Shown: positions 36,581 to 49,962 of the stretch, in pieces
Numbering within the stretch: the stretch's first letter is position 1
How the letters are laid out: each line of letters starts with the position of its first letter
DNA from: Elymus sibiricus
Taxonomy: Eukaryota > Streptophyta > Magnoliopsida > Poales > Poaceae
NCBI GenBank assembly: GCA_039707655.1
Contig: CM077673.1
Coordinates: 1,684,001 to 1,748,000 of the forward strand
Direction: 5' to 3'
DNA length: 64,000 nucleotides
Translations under genes and position numbers: made by a program
Notes under the pieces: generated by a model
Told to the model about the DNA's origin: nothing
The model's database searches: none
What the model saw: only the letters and a program-made list of their open reading frames with translations

Positions 36581-39500
36581 CCAGTTTTCTATGCTACTAC
36601 TCACTAATTTTGGGTCTGGGGGCGATCCAAACGTTCGGGGAACCCCGGGGTCCGCTTACGGGCACCTCGCCAAAACTCGCAGATTTGGTCCATTCTGACC
36701 AGTTTTCTATGCTATTATTCACTGTTTTTGGTTGTCGTGGTCGTCCCAACATTTGGGGATGTCCGGGGTCCGGTTACGGGGACCTCGCCAAAACTCGCAG
36801 ATTTGGTCCATTCTTATCAGTTTTCTATGCTATTATTTACTGTTTTTTGGTTGTCGTGGCCGTCCGAACGCTCGGGGAAGCCCGGGGTCCGGTTTCGGGG
36901 ACCTCGCAAAAACTCGCAGATTTGGTCCATTCTTACCAGTTTTCTATGCTATTACTCACTCATTTTGGGTCCCGGGGCGATCCAAATGTTCGGGGAACTC
37001 CGGGGTCCGCTTATGGGGAGCTCGCCAAAACTCGCAGATATTGTCCATTCTGACCAGATTTCTATGCTATCATTCACTGTTTTTCGGTAGTCGTGGTCGT
37101 CCGAACGTTCGGGGAAGCCCGGGGTGCGGTTACGGGGACCTCGCCAAAACTAGGAGATTTTGTGTGTCCCGGCTAGTTTTCTATGCTACTACTCACTAAT
37201 TTTGGGTCCCGGGGCGATCCAAACGTCCGGGGAAACCCGGGGTCCGCATACGGGGACCGGGCCAAAACTCGCAGATTTGGTCCATTCTTACCAGTTTTCT
37301 ATGGTATTATTCACTGGTTTTTGGTACTTGTGGTTGTCCGAACGTTCGGGGAAGCTCGGGATGCGGTTACGGGGACCTCGCTAAAACTAACAGACTTTGT
37401 CTGTTCCAGCCAGTTTTCTATGCTATTACTCACTGATTTTGGGTCCCGGGGTGATCCAAACGTTCGGGGAACCCCGGGGTCCGCTTACGGGGACTTCGCC
37501 AAAACTCGTAGATTTGGTCCGTTCTTACCAGTTTTCTGTGCTATTAGTCACTGTTTTTTGGTTGTCGTGGTCGTCCAAACGTTCGGGGAAGCCCGTGGAC
37601 CGGTTACGGGGACCTCGCCAAAACTCGCAGGTTTGGTCCATTCTTACCAGTTTTTTGTGCTATTATTCACTGTTTTTGGTTGTCGTGGTCGTCCGAATGT
37701 TCGGGGAACCCCGTGGACCGGTTACGGGGACCTCACCAAAACTCGCAGATTTGGTCCGTTCTTACATGTTTTCTATGCTATTACTCACTGATTTTGGGTC
37801 CCGGGGCGATCCAAATGTTCGGGGAACCCCGGAGTCCGCTTACCGGGACCTCGCCAAAACTCGCAGATTTTGTCCATTCTGACCAGATTTCTATGCTATT
37901 ATTCACTGTTTTTTTGTTGTCGTCGTCGTCCGAACATTCGGGGAAGCCCGTGGACTGGTTACGGGAACCTCGCCAAAACAAGCAGATTTTGCCTGTTCCG
38001 GCCAGTTTTCTATGCTACTGCTCACTAATTTTGGGTCTCGGGGCGATCCAAACGTTCGGTAAACCCCGGGGTCCGCTTACGAGCACCTCGCCAAAACTCG
38101 CAGATTTGATCCATTCTGACCAGTTTTCTATGCTATTATTCACTGTTTTTGGTTGTCGTGGTCGTCCCAACATTTGGGGATGCCCGGGGTCCGGTTACGT
38201 GGACCTCGCCAAAACTCGCAGATTTGGTCCATTCTTACCAGTTTTCTAAGCTATTATTCACTGTTTTTTGGTTGTCATGGTCGTCCGAACGTTCGGGGAA
38301 GCCCGGGGTCCGGTTACGGGGACCTCGCAAAAACTCGAAGATTTGGTCGATTCTTACCAGTTTTCTATGCTATTACTCACTCGTTTTGGGTCCCGGGGCG
38401 ATCCAAATGTTCGGGGAACACCGGGGTCCGCTTATGGGGACCTCGCCAAAACTCGCAGATTTTGTCCATTCTGACCAGATTTCTATGCTATCATTCACTG
38501 TTTTTCGGTAGTCGTGGTCGTCCGAACGTTCGGGGAAGCCCGGGGTGCGGTTACGGGGACCTCGCCAAAACTAGGAGATTTTGTGTGTCCCGGCTAGTTT
38601 TCTATGCTACTACTCACTAATTTTGGGTCCCGGGGCGATCCAAACGTCCGGGGAAACCCGGGGTCCGCATACGGGGACCGGGCCAAAACTCGCAGATTTG
38701 GTCCATTCTTACCAGTTTTCTATGGTATTATTCACTGGTTTTTGGTACTTGTGGTTGTCCGAACGTTCGGGGAAGCTCGGGATGCGGTTACGGGGACCTC
38801 GCTAAAACTAACAGACTTTGTCTGTTCCAGCCAGTTTTCTATGCTATTACTCACTGATTTTGGGTCCCGGGGTGATCCAAACGTTCGGGGAACCCCGGGG
38901 TCCGCTTACGGGGACTTCGCCAAAACTCGTAGATTTGGTCCGTTCTTACCAGTTTTCTGTGCTATTAGTCACTGTTTTTTGGTTGTCGTGGTCGTCCAAA
39001 CGTTCGGGGAAGCCCGTGGACCGGTTACGGGGACCTCGCCAAAACTCGCAGGTTTGGTCCATTCTTACCAGTTTTTTGTGCTATTATTCACTGTTTTTGG
39101 TTGTCGTGGTCGTCCGAATGTTCGGGGAACCCCGTGGACCGGTTACGGGGACCTCACCAAAACTCGCAGATTTGGTCCGTTCTTACATGTTTTCTATGCT
39201 ATTACTCACTGATTTTGGGTCCCGGGGCGATCCAAATGTTCGGGGAACCCCGGAGTCCGCTTACCGGGACCTCGCCAAAACTCGCAGATTTTGTCCATTC
39301 TGACCAGATTTCTATGCTATTATTCACTGTTTTTTTGTTGTCGTCGTCGTCCGAACATTCGGGGAAGCCCGTGGACTGGTTACGGGAACCTCGCCAAAAC
39401 AAGCAGATTTTGCCTGTTCCGGCCAGTTTTCTATGCTACTGCTCACTAATTTTGGGTCTCGGGGCGATCCAAACGTTCGGTAAACCCCGGGGTCCGCTTA

Positions 39501-40843
39501 CGAGCACCTCGCCAAAACTCGCAGATTTGATCCATTCTGACCAGTTTTCTATGCTATTATTCACTGTTTTTGGTTGTCGTGGTCGTCCCAACATTTGGGG
39601 ATGCCCGGGGTCCGGTTACGTGGACCTCGCCAAAACTCGCAGATTTGGTCCATTCTTACCAGTTTTCTAAGCTATTATTCACTGTTTTTTGGTTGTCATG
39701 GTCGTCCGAACGTTCGGGGAAGCCCGGGGTCCGGTTACGGGGACCTCGCAAAAACTCGAAGATTTGGTCGATTCTTACCAGTTTTCTATGCTATTACTCA
39801 CTCGTTTTGGGTCCCGGGGCGATCCAAATGTTCGGGGAACACCGGGGTCCGCTTATGGGGACCTCGCCAAAACTCGCAGATTTTGTCCATTCTGACCAGA
39901 TTTCTATGCTATCATTCACTGTTTTTCGGTAGTCGTGGTCGTCCGAACGTTCGGGGAAGCCCGGGGTGCGGTTACGGGGACCTCGCCAAAACTAGGAGAT
40001 TTTGTGTGTCCCGGCTAGTTTTCTATGCTACTACTCACTAATTTTGGGTCCCGGGGCGATCCAAACGTCCGGGGAAACCCGGGGTCCGCATACGGGGACC
40101 GGGCCAAAACTCGCAGATTTGGTCCATTCTTACCAGTTTTCTATGGTATTATTCACTGGTTTTTGGTACTTGTGGTTGTCCGAACGTTCGGGGAAGCTCG
40201 GGATGCGGTTACGGGGACCTCGCTAAAACTAACAGACTTTGTCTGTTCCAGCCAGTTTTCTATGCTATTACTCACTGATTTTGGGTCCCGGGGTGATCCA
40301 AACGTTCGGGGAACCCCGGGGTCCGCTTACGGGGACTTCGCCAAAACTCGTAGATTTGGTCCGTTCTTACCAGTTTTCTGTGCTATTAGTCACTGTTTTT
40401 TGGTTGTCGTGGTCGTCCAAACGTTCGGGGAAGCCCGTGGACCGGTTACGGGGACCTCGCCAAAACTCGCAGGTTTGGTCCATTCTTACCAGTTTTTTGT
40501 GCTATTATTCACTGTTTTTGGTTGTCGTGGTCGTCCGAATGTTCGGGGAACCCCGTGGACCGGTTACGGGGACCTCACCAAAACTCGCAGATTTGGTCCG
40601 TTCTTACATGTTTTCTATGCTATTACTCACTGATTTTGGGTCCCGGGGCGATCCAAATGTTCGGGGAACCCCGGAGTCCGCTTACCGGGACCTCGCCAAA
40701 ACTCGCAGATTTTGTCCATTCTGACCAGATTTCTATGCTATTATTCACTGTTTTTTTGTTGTCGTCGTCGTCCGAACATTCGGGGAAGCCCGTGGACTGG
40801 TTACGGGAACCTCGCCAAAACAAGCAGATTTTGCCTGTTCCGG
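36581..40843 (+). repeat. Three 12-mer HOR units, two of hybrid 11-mer/12-mer composition
   Basis: The units are 36,581-38,001, 38,002-39,422 and 39,423-40,843, each 1,421 bp. In the second and third, slots A1, B1, B2 and A2 are of the 11-mer family (CTACTGCTCACTAA, CGGTAAACC, CTAAGCTATTATTC, ACTCGTTTTGGG). Slots B3 to B7 are core 12-mer type. The hybrid must have formed by exchange near slot A2/B3 and was then duplicated as a unit. Confidence 0.88.
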
Positions 40844-42146
40844 CCAGTTTTCTATGCTACTGCTCACTAATTTTGGGTCTCGGGGCGATCCAAACGTTCG
40901 GTAAACCCCGGGGTCCGCTTACGAGCACCTCGCCAAAACTCGCAGATTTGATCCATTCTGACCAGTTTTCTATGCTATTATTCACTGTTTTTGGTTGTCG
41001 TGGTCGTCCCAACATTTGGGGATGCCCGGGGTCCGGTTACGTGGACCTCGCCAAAACTCGCAGATTTGGTCCATTCTTACCAGTTTTCTAAGCTATTATT
41101 CACTGTTTTTTGGTTGTCATGGTCGTCCGAACGTTCGGGGAAGCCCGGGGTCCGGTTACGGGGACCTCGCAAAAACTCGAAGATTTGGTCGATTCTTACC
41201 AGTTTTCTATGCTATTACTCACTCGTTTTGGGTCCCGGGGCGATCCAAATGTTCGGGGAACACCGGGGTCCGCTTATGGGGAGCTCGCCAAAACTCGCAG
41301 ATTTTGTCCATTCTGACCAGATTTCTATGCTATCATTCACTGTTTTTCGGTAGTCGTGGTCGTTCGAACATTCGGGGAAGCCCGGGGTGCGGTTACGGGG
41401 ACCTCGCCAAAACTAGCAGATTTTGTGTGTCCCGGCTAGTTTCCTATGCTATTACTCACTAATTTTGGGTCCCGGGGCGATCCAAACGTTCGGGGAACCC
41501 CGGGGTCCGCATACGGGGACCTGGCCAAAACTCGCAGATTTGGTCCATTCTTACCAGTTTTCTATGCTATTATTCACTAGTTTTTGGTAGTTGTGGTCGT
41601 CCGAACATTCGGGGAAGCTTGGGATGCAGTTACGGGGACCTCGCCAAAACTAACAAATTTTGTCTGTTCCAGCCAGTTTTCTATGCTATTACTCACTCAT
41701 TTTGTGTCCCGGGGTGATCCAAACGTTCGGGGAACCCCGGGGTCCGCTTACGGGGACTTCGCCAAAACTCGCAGATTTGGTCCATTCTTACCAGTTTTCT
41801 GTGCTATTATTCACTGTTTTTTGGTTGTCGTGGTCGTCCAAACGTTCGGGGAAGCCCGTGGACCGGTTACGGGGACCTCGCCAAAACTCGCAGATTTGGT
41901 CCATTCTTACCTGTTTTGTATGCTATTACTCAATGATTTTGGTTCCCGGGGCGATCCAAATGTTCGGGGAACCCCGGAGTCCGCTTACCGGGACCTCGCC
42001 AAAACTCACAGATTTTGTCCATTCTGACCAGATTTCTTTGCTATTATTCACTGTTTTTTTGTTGTCGTGGTCGTCCGAACATTCGGGGAAGCCCGTGGAC
42101 CGGTTACAGGGACCTCACCAAAACTAGTAGATTTTGCCTGTTCCGG
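40844..42146 (+). repeat. 11-mer HOR unit (1,303 bp)
   Basis: This has the same eleven slots and diagnostic variants as 20,003-21,305, without slot B6. Small differences include GGTTGTCGTGGTCG in B5 where the 20-kb copy reads GGTTGTCATGG. It begins the zone in which 11-mers and 12-mers alternate. Confidence 0.88.
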
Positions 42147-43567
42147 CCAGTTTTCTATGCTACTACTCACTAATTTTGGGTCTGGGGGCGATCCAAACGT
42201 TCGGGGAACCCCGGGGTCCGCTTAAGGGCACCTCGCCAAAACTCGCAGATTTGGTCCATTCTGACCAGTTTTCTATGCTATTATTCACTGTTTTTGGTTG
42301 TCGTGGTCGTCCCAACATTTGGGGATGTCCGGGGTCCGATTACGGGGACCTCGCCAAAACTCGCAGATTTGGTCCATTCTTAGCAGTTTTCTATGCTATT
42401 ATTTACTGTTTTTTGGTTGTCGTGGCCGTCCGAACGCTCGGGGAAGCCCGGGGTCCGGTTACGGGGACCTCGCAAAAACTCGCAGATTTGGTCCATTCTT
42501 ACCAGTTTTCTATGCTATTACTCACTCATTTTGGGTCCCGGTGCGATCCAAATGTTCGGGGAACTCCGGGGTCCGCTTATGGGGAGCTCGCCAAAACTCG
42601 CAGATATTGTCCATTCTGACCATATTTCTATGCTATCATTCACTATTTTTCGGTAGTCGTGGTCGTCCGAACGTTCGGGGAAGCCCGGGGTGCGGTTACG
42701 GGGACCTCGCCAAAACTAGGAGATTTTGTGTGTCCCGGCTAGTTTTCTATGCTACTACTCACTAATTTTGGGTCCCGGGGCGATCCAAACGTCCGGGGAA
42801 CCCCGGGGTCCGCATACGGGGACCGGGCCAAAACTCGCAGATTTGGTCCATTCTTACCAGTTTTCTATGGTATTATTCACTGGTTTTTGGTACTTGTGGT
42901 TGTCCGAACGTTCGGGGAAGCTCGGGATGCGGTTACGGGGACCTCGCTAAAAGTAACAGATTTTGTCTGTTCCAGCCAGTTTTCTATGCTATTACTCACT
43001 GATTTTGGGTCCCGGGGTGATCCAAACGTTCGGGGAACCCCGGGGTCCGCTTACGGGGACTTCGCCAAAACTCGTAGATTTGGTCCGTTCTTACCAGTTT
43101 TCTGTGCTATTAGTCACTGTTTTTTGGTTGTCGTGGTCGTCCAAACGTTCGGGGAAGCCCGTGGACCGGTTACGGGGACCTCGCCAAAACTCGCAGGTTT
43201 GGTCCATTCTTACCAGTTTTCTGTGCTATTATTCACTGTTTTTGGTTGTCGTGGTCGTCCGAACGTTCGGGGAACCCCGTGGACCGGTTACGGGGACCTC
43301 ACCAAAACTCACAGATTTGGTCCGTTCTTACATGTTTTCTATGCTATTACTCACTGATTTTGGGTCCCGGGGCGATCCAAATGTTCGGGGAACCCCGGAG
43401 TCCGCTTACCGGGACCTCGCCAAAACTCGTAGATTTTGTCCATTCTGACCAGATTTCTATGCTATTATTCACTGTTTTTTTGTTGTTGTCGTCGTCCGAA
43501 CATTCGGGGAAGCCCGTGGACCGGTTACGGGAACCTCGCCAAAACAAGCAGATTTTGCCTGTTCCGG
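42147..43567 (+). repeat. 12-mer HOR unit (1,421 bp), downstream haplotype
   Basis: This is a full unit of a distinct downstream haplotype, with CTTAAGGGCACC in A1, CCCGGTGCGATCC in A2, CCATATTTCTATG at the A2/B3 joint and CTAAAAGTAACAG in B4. The same variants recur in the unit at 44,515, and partly at 47,239, 49,963 and 51,621. The zone was therefore amplified as a block. Confidence 0.88.
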
Positions 43568-44514
43568 CCAGTTTTCTATGCTACTACTCACTAATTTTGG
43601 GTCTCGGGGTGATCCAAACGTTCGGTAAACCCCGGGGTCCGCTTACGAGCACCTCGCCAAAACTCACAGATTTGATCCATTCTGACCAGTTTTCTATGCT
43701 ATTATTCACTGTTTTTGGTTGTCGTGGTCGTCCCAACATTTGGGGATGCCCGGGGTCCGGTTACGTGGACCTCGCCAAAACTCGCAGATTTGGTCCATTC
43801 TTACCAGTTTTCTAAGCTATTATTCACTGTTTTTTGGTTGTCGTGGTCGTCCGAACGTTCGGGGAAGCCCGTGGTCCGGTTACGGGGACCTCGCAAAAAC
43901 TCGCAGATTTGGTCGATTCATACCAGTTTTCTATGCTATTACTCACTCGTTTTGGGTCCCGGGGCGATCCAAATGTTCGGGGAACACCGGGGTCCGCTTA
44001 TGGGGAGCTCGCCAAAACTAACAAATTTTGTCTGTTCCAGCCAGTTTTCTATGCTATTACTCACTCATTTTGTGTCCCGGGGTGATCCAAACGTTCGGGG
44101 AACCCCGGGGTCCGCTTACGGGGACTTCGCCAAAACTCGCAGATTTGGTCCATTCTTACCAGTTTTCTGTGCTATTATTCACTGTTTTTTGGTTGTCGTG
44201 GTCGTCCAAACGTTCGGGGAAGCCCGTGGACCGGTTACGGGGACCTCGCCAAAACTCGCAGATTTGGTCCATTCTTACCTGTTTTGTATGCTATTACTCA
44301 ATGATTTTGGTTCCCGGGGCGATCCAAATGTTCGGGGAACCCCGGAGTCCGCTTACCGGGACCTCGCCAAAACTCACAGATTTTGTCCATTCTGACCAGA
44401 TTTCTTTGCTATTATTCACTGTTTTTTTGTTGTCGTGGTCGTCCGAACATTCGGGGAAGCCCGTGGACCGGTTACAGGGACCTCACCAAAACTAGTAGAT
44501 TTTGCCTGTTCCGG
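43568..44514 (+). repeat. 8-mer derivative of the 11-mer HOR (947 bp)
   Basis: Slots A1, B1 and B2 and most of A2 are followed by a joint near 44,015-44,025. There GGGGAGCTCGCC runs directly into AAAACTAACAAATTTTG, the end of slot B4. The unit then continues A4 B5 A5 B7. Three monomers (356 bp) have been lost relative to the 1,303-bp unit. Confidence 0.87.
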
Positions 44515-45935
44515 CCAGTTTTCTATGCTACTACTCACTAATTTTGGGTCTGGGGGCGATCCAAACGTTCGGGGAACCCCGGGGTCCGCTTAAGGGCACC
44601 TCGCCAAAACTCGCAGATTTGGTCCATTCTGACCAGTTTTCTATGCTATTATTCACTGTTTTTGGTTGTCGTGGTCGTCCCAACATTTGGGGATGTCCGG
44701 GGTCCGATTACGGGGACCTCGCCAAAACTCGCAGATTTGGTCCATTCTTAGCAGTTTTCTATGCTATTATTTACTGTTTTTTGGTTGTCGTGGCCGTCCG
44801 AACGCTCGGGGAAGCCCGGGGTCCGGTTACGGGGACCTCGCAAAAACTCGCAGATTTGGTCCATTCTTACCAGTTTTCTATGCTATTACTCACTCATTTT
44901 GGGTCCCGGTGCGATCCAAATGTTCGGGGAACTCCGGGGTCCGCTTATGGGGAGCTCGCCAAAACTCGCAGATATTGTCCATTCTGACCATATTTCTATG
45001 CTATCATTCACTATTTTTCGGTAGTCGTGGTCGTCCGAACGTTCGGGGAAGCCCGGGGTGCGGTTACGGGGACCTCGCCAAAACTAGGAGATTTTGTGTG
45101 TCCCGGCTAGTTTTCTATGCTACTACTCACTAATTTTGGGTCCCGGGGCGATCCAAACGTCCGGGGAACCCCGGGGTCCGCATACGGGGACCGGGCCAAA
45201 ACTCGCAGATTTGGTCCATTCTTACCAGTTTTCTATGGTATTATTCACTGGTTTTTGGTACTTGTGGTTGTCCGAACGTTCGGGGAAGCTCGGGATGCGG
45301 TTACGGGGACCTCGCTAAAAGTAACAGATTTTGTCTGTTCCAGCCAGTTTTCTATGCTATTACTCACTGATTTTGGGTCCCGGGGTGATCCAAACGTTCG
45401 GGGAACCCCGGGGTCCGCTTACGGGGACTTCGCCAAAACTCGTAGATTTGGTCCGTTCTTACCAGTTTTCTGTGCTATTAGTCACTGTTTTTTGGTTGTC
45501 GTGGTCGTCCAAACGTTCGGGGAAGCCCGTGGACCGGTTACGGGGACCTCGCCAAAACTCGCAGGTTTGGTCCATTCTTACCAGTTTTCTGTGCTATTAT
45601 TCACTGTTTTTGGTTGTCGTGGTCGTCCGAACGTTCGGGGAACCCCGTGGACCGGTTACGGGGACCTCACCAAAACTCACAGATTTGGTCCGTTCTTACA
45701 TGTTTTCTATGCTATTACTCACTGATTTTGGGTCCCGGGGCGATCCAAATGTTCGGGGAACCCCGGAGTCCGCTTACCGGGACCTCGCCAAAACTCGTAG
45801 ATTTTGTCCATTCTGACCAGATTTCTATGCTATTATTCACTGTTTTTTTGTTGTCGTCGTCGTCCGAACATTCGGGGAAGCCCGTGGACCGGTTACGGGA
45901 ACCTCGCCAAAACAAGCAGATTTTGCCTGTTCCGG
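44515..45935 (+). repeat. 12-mer HOR unit (1,421 bp), copy of the 42,147 unit
   Basis: This shares rare variants with 42,147-43,567 (CCCGGTGCGATCC, CTAAAAGTAACAG, CACTATTTTTCGG), so the two are sister copies. Slot B7 reads TTGTTGTCGTCGTCGTCC here, while the sister has a private TTGTTGTTGTCGTCC near 43,481. Confidence 0.88.
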
Positions 45936-47238
45936 CCAGTTTTCTATGCTACTACTCACTAATTTTGGGTCTCGGGGTGATCCAAACGTTCGGTAAACCC
46001 CGGGGTCCGCTTACGAGCACCTCGCCAAAACTCACAGATTTGATCCATTCTGACCAGTTTTCTATGCTATTATTCACTGTTTTTGGTTGTCGTGGTCGTC
46101 CCAACATTTGGGGATGCCCGGGGTCCGGTTACGTGGACCTCGCCAAAACTCGCAGATTTGGTCCATTCTTACCAGTTTTCTAAGCTATTATTCACTGTTT
46201 TTTGGTTGTCGTGGTCGTCCGAACGTTCGGGGAAGCCCGTGGTCCGGTTACGGGGACCTCGCAAAAACTCGCAGATTTGGTCGATTCATACCAGTTTTCT
46301 ATGCTATTACTCACTCGTTTTGGGTCCCGGGGCGATCCAAATGTTCGGGGAACACCGGGGTCCGCTTATGGGGAGCTCGCCAAAACTCGCAGATATTGTC
46401 CATTCTGACCATATTTCTATGCTATCATTCATTGTTTTTCGGTAGTCATGGTCGTTCGAACATTCGGGGAAGCCCGGGGTGCGGTTACGGGGACCTCGCC
46501 AAAACTAGCAGATTTTGTGTGTCCCGGCTAGTTTCCTATGCTATTACTCACTAATTTTGGGTCCCGGGGCGATCCAAACGTTCGGGGAACCCCGGGGTCC
46601 GCATACGGGGACCTGGCCAAAACTCGCAGATTTGGTCCATTCTTACCAGTTTTCTATGCTATTATTCACTAGTTTTTGGTAGTTGTGGTCGTCCGAACAT
46701 TCGGGGAAGCTTGGGATGCAGTTACGGGGACCTCGCCAAAACTAACAAATTTTGTCTGTTCCAGCCAGTTTTCTATGCTATTACTCACTCATTTTGTGTC
46801 CCGGGGTGATCCAAACGTTCGGGGAACCCCGGGGTCCGCTTACGGGGACTTCGCCAAAACTCGTAGATTTGGTCCGTTCTTACCAGTTTTCTGTGCTATT
46901 AGTCACTGTTTTTTGGTTGTCGCGGTCGTCCAAACGTTCGGGGAAGCCCGTAGACCGGTTACGGGGACCTCGCCAAAACTCGCAGATTTGGTCCATTCTT
47001 ACCTGTTTTGTATGCTATTACTCAATGATTTTGGTTCCCGGGGCGATCCAAATGTTCGGGGAACCCCGGAGTCCGCTTACCGGGACCTCGCCAAAACTCG
47101 CAGATTTTATCCATTCTGACCAGATTTCTATGCTATTATTCACTGTTTTTTTGTTGTCGTGGTCGTCCGAACATTCGGGGAAGCCCGTGGACCGGTTACA
47201 GGGACCACACCAAAACTAGTAGATTTTGCCTGTTCCGG
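45936..47238 (+). repeat. 11-mer HOR unit (1,303 bp)
   Basis: Full eleven slots. Slot B3 is marked by CATTGTTTTTCGG near 46,430 and GTAGTCATGG near 46,443. Slot B5 is a 12-mer-type patch (CTGTGCTATTAGTC near 46,890) with private GTCGCGGTCG and GTAGACCGG. That fits a short gene-conversion tract from a 12-mer. Confidence 0.85.
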
Positions 47239-49962
47239 CCAGTTTTCTATGCTACTACTCACTAATTTTGGGTCTGGGGGCGATCCAAACGTTCGGGGAA
47301 CCCCGGGGTCCGCTTAAGGGCACCTCGCCAAAACTCGCAGATTTGGTCCATTCTGACCAGTTTTCTATGCTATTATTCACTGTTTTTGGTTGTCGTGGTC
47401 GTCCCAACATTTGGGGATGTCCGGGGTCCGATTACGGGGACCTCGCCAAAACTCGCAGATTTGGTCCATTCTTAGCAGTTTTCTATGCTATTATTTACTG
47501 TTTTTTGGTTGTCGTGGCCGTCCGAACGCTCGGGGAAGCCCGGGGTCCGGTTACGGGGACCTCGCAAAAACTCGCAGATTTGGTCCATTCTTACCAGTTT
47601 TCTATGCTATTACTCACTCATTTTGGGTCCCGGTGCGATCCAAATGTTCGGGGAACTCCGGGGTCCGCTTATGGGGAGCTCGCCAAAACTCGCAGATATT
47701 GTCCATTCTGACCATATTTCTATGCTATCATTCACTGTTTTTCGGTAGTCGTGGTCGTCCGAACGTTCGGGGAAGCCCGGGGTGCGGTTACGGGGACCTC
47801 GCCAAAACTAGGAGATTTTGTGTGTCCAGGCTAGTTTTCTATGCTACTACTCACTAATTTTGGGTCCCGGGGCGATCCAAACGTCCGGGGAACCCCGGGG
47901 TCCGCATACGGGGACCGGGCCAAAACTCGCAGATTTGGTCCATTCTTACCAGTTTTCTATGGTATTATTCACTGGTTTTTGGTACTTGTGGTTGTCCGAA
48001 CGTTCGGGGAAGCTCGGGATGCGGTTACGGGGACCTCGCTAAAACTAACAGATTTTGTCTGTTCCAGCCAGTTTTCTATGCTATTACTCACTGATTTTGG
48101 GTCCCGGGGTGATCCAAACGTTCGGGGAACCCCGGGGTCCGCTTACGGGGACTTCGCCAAAACTCGTAGATTTGGTCCGTTCTTACCAGTTTTCTGTGCT
48201 ATTAGTCACTGTTTTTTGGTTGTCGTGGTCGTCCAAACGTTCGGGGAAGCCCGTGGACCGGTTACGGGGACCTCGCCAAAACTCGCAGGTTTGGTCCATT
48301 CTTACCAGTTTTCTGTGCTATTATTCACTGTTTTTGGTTGTCGTGGTCGTCCGAACATTCGGGGAACCCCGTGGACCGGTTACGGGGACCTCACCAAAAC
48401 TCGCAGATTTGGTCCGTTCTTACATGTTTTCTATGCTATTACTCACTGATTTTGGGTCCCGGGGCGATCCAAATGTTCGGGGAACCCCGGAGTCCGCTTA
48501 CCGGGACCTCGCCAAAACTCGTAGATTTTGTCCATTCTGACCAGATTTCTATGCTATTATTCACTGTTTTTTTGTTGTCGTCGTCGTCCGAACATTCGGG
48601 GAAGCCCGTGGACCGGTTACGGGAACCTCGCCAAAACAAGCAGATTTTGCCTGTTCCGGCCAGTTTTCTATGCTACTACTCACTAATTTTGGGTCTCGGG
48701 GCGATCCAAACGTTCGGTAAACCCCGGGGTCCGCTTACGAGCACCTCGCCAAAACTCGCAGATTTGATCCATTCTGACCAGTTTTCTATGCTATTATTCA
48801 CTGTTTTTGGTTGTCGTGGTCGTCCCAACATTTGGGGATGCCCGGGGTCCGGTTACGTGGACCTCGCCAAAACTCGCAGATTTGGTCCATTCTTACCAGT
48901 TTTCTAAGCTATTATTCACTGTTTTTTGGTTGTCGTGGTCGTCCGAACGTTCGGGGAAGCCCGGGGTCCGGTTACGGGGACCTCGCAAAAACTCGAAGAT
49001 TTGGTCCATTCTTACCAGTTTTCTATGCTATTACTCACTCGTTTTGGGTCCCGGGGCGATCCAAATGTTCGGGGAACACCGGGGTCCGCTTATGGGGAGC
49101 TCGCCAAAACTCGCAGATTTTGTCCATTCTGACCAGATTTCTATGCTATCATTCACTGTTTTTCGGTAGTCGTGGTCGTTCGAACATTCGGGGAAGCCCG
49201 GGGTGCGGTTACGGGGACCTCGCCAAAACTAGCAGATTTTGTGTGTCCCGGCTAGTTTCCTATGCTATTACTCACTAATTTTGGGTCCCGGGGCGATCCA
49301 AACGTTCGGGGAACCCCGGGGTCCGCATACGGGGACCTGGCCAAAACTCGCAGATTTGGTCCATTCTTACCAGTTTTCTATGCTATTATTCACTAGTTTT
49401 TGGTAGTTGTGGTCGTCCGAACATTCGGGGAAGCTTGGGATACAGTTACGGGGACCTCGCCAAAACTAACAAATTTTGTCTGTTCCAGCCAGTTTTCTAT
49501 GCTATTACTCACTCATTTTGTGTCCCGGGGTGATCCAAACGTTCGGGGAACCCCGGGGTCTGCTTACGGGGACTTCGCCAAAACTCGCAGATTTGGTCCA
49601 TTCTTACCAGTTTTCTGTGCTATTATTCACTGTTTTTTTGTTGTCGTCGTCGTCCGAACATTCGGGGAAGCCCGTGGACCGGTTATGGGAACCTCGCCAA
49701 AACAAGCAGATTTGGTCCATTCTTACCTGTTTTGTATGCTATTACTCAATGATTTTGGTTCCCGGGGCGATCCAAATGTTCGGGGAACCCCGGAGTCCGC
49801 TTACCGGGACCTCGCCAAAACTCGCAGATTTTATCCATTCTGACCAGATTTCTATGCTATTATTCACTGTTTTTTTGTTGTCGTGGTCGTCCGAACATTC
49901 GGGGAAGCCCGTGGACCGGTTACAGGGACCTCACCAAAACTAGTAGATTTTGCCTGTTCCGG
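47239..49962 (+). repeat. 23-monomer compound unit: 12-mer + 11-mer (2,724 bp)
   Basis: A 12-mer at 47,239-48,659 is followed by an 11-mer at 48,660-49,962. Together they give the 2,724-bp compound period also seen as 18,582-21,305 and 44,515-47,238. In the 11-mer, slot B5 (from 49,609) is a chimera. It starts as B5, switches at the T-run near 49,633 to 12-mer B7 sequence (GTTGTCGTCGTCGTCC through AACAAGCAG), then returns to the A5 slot. Confidence 0.86.
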
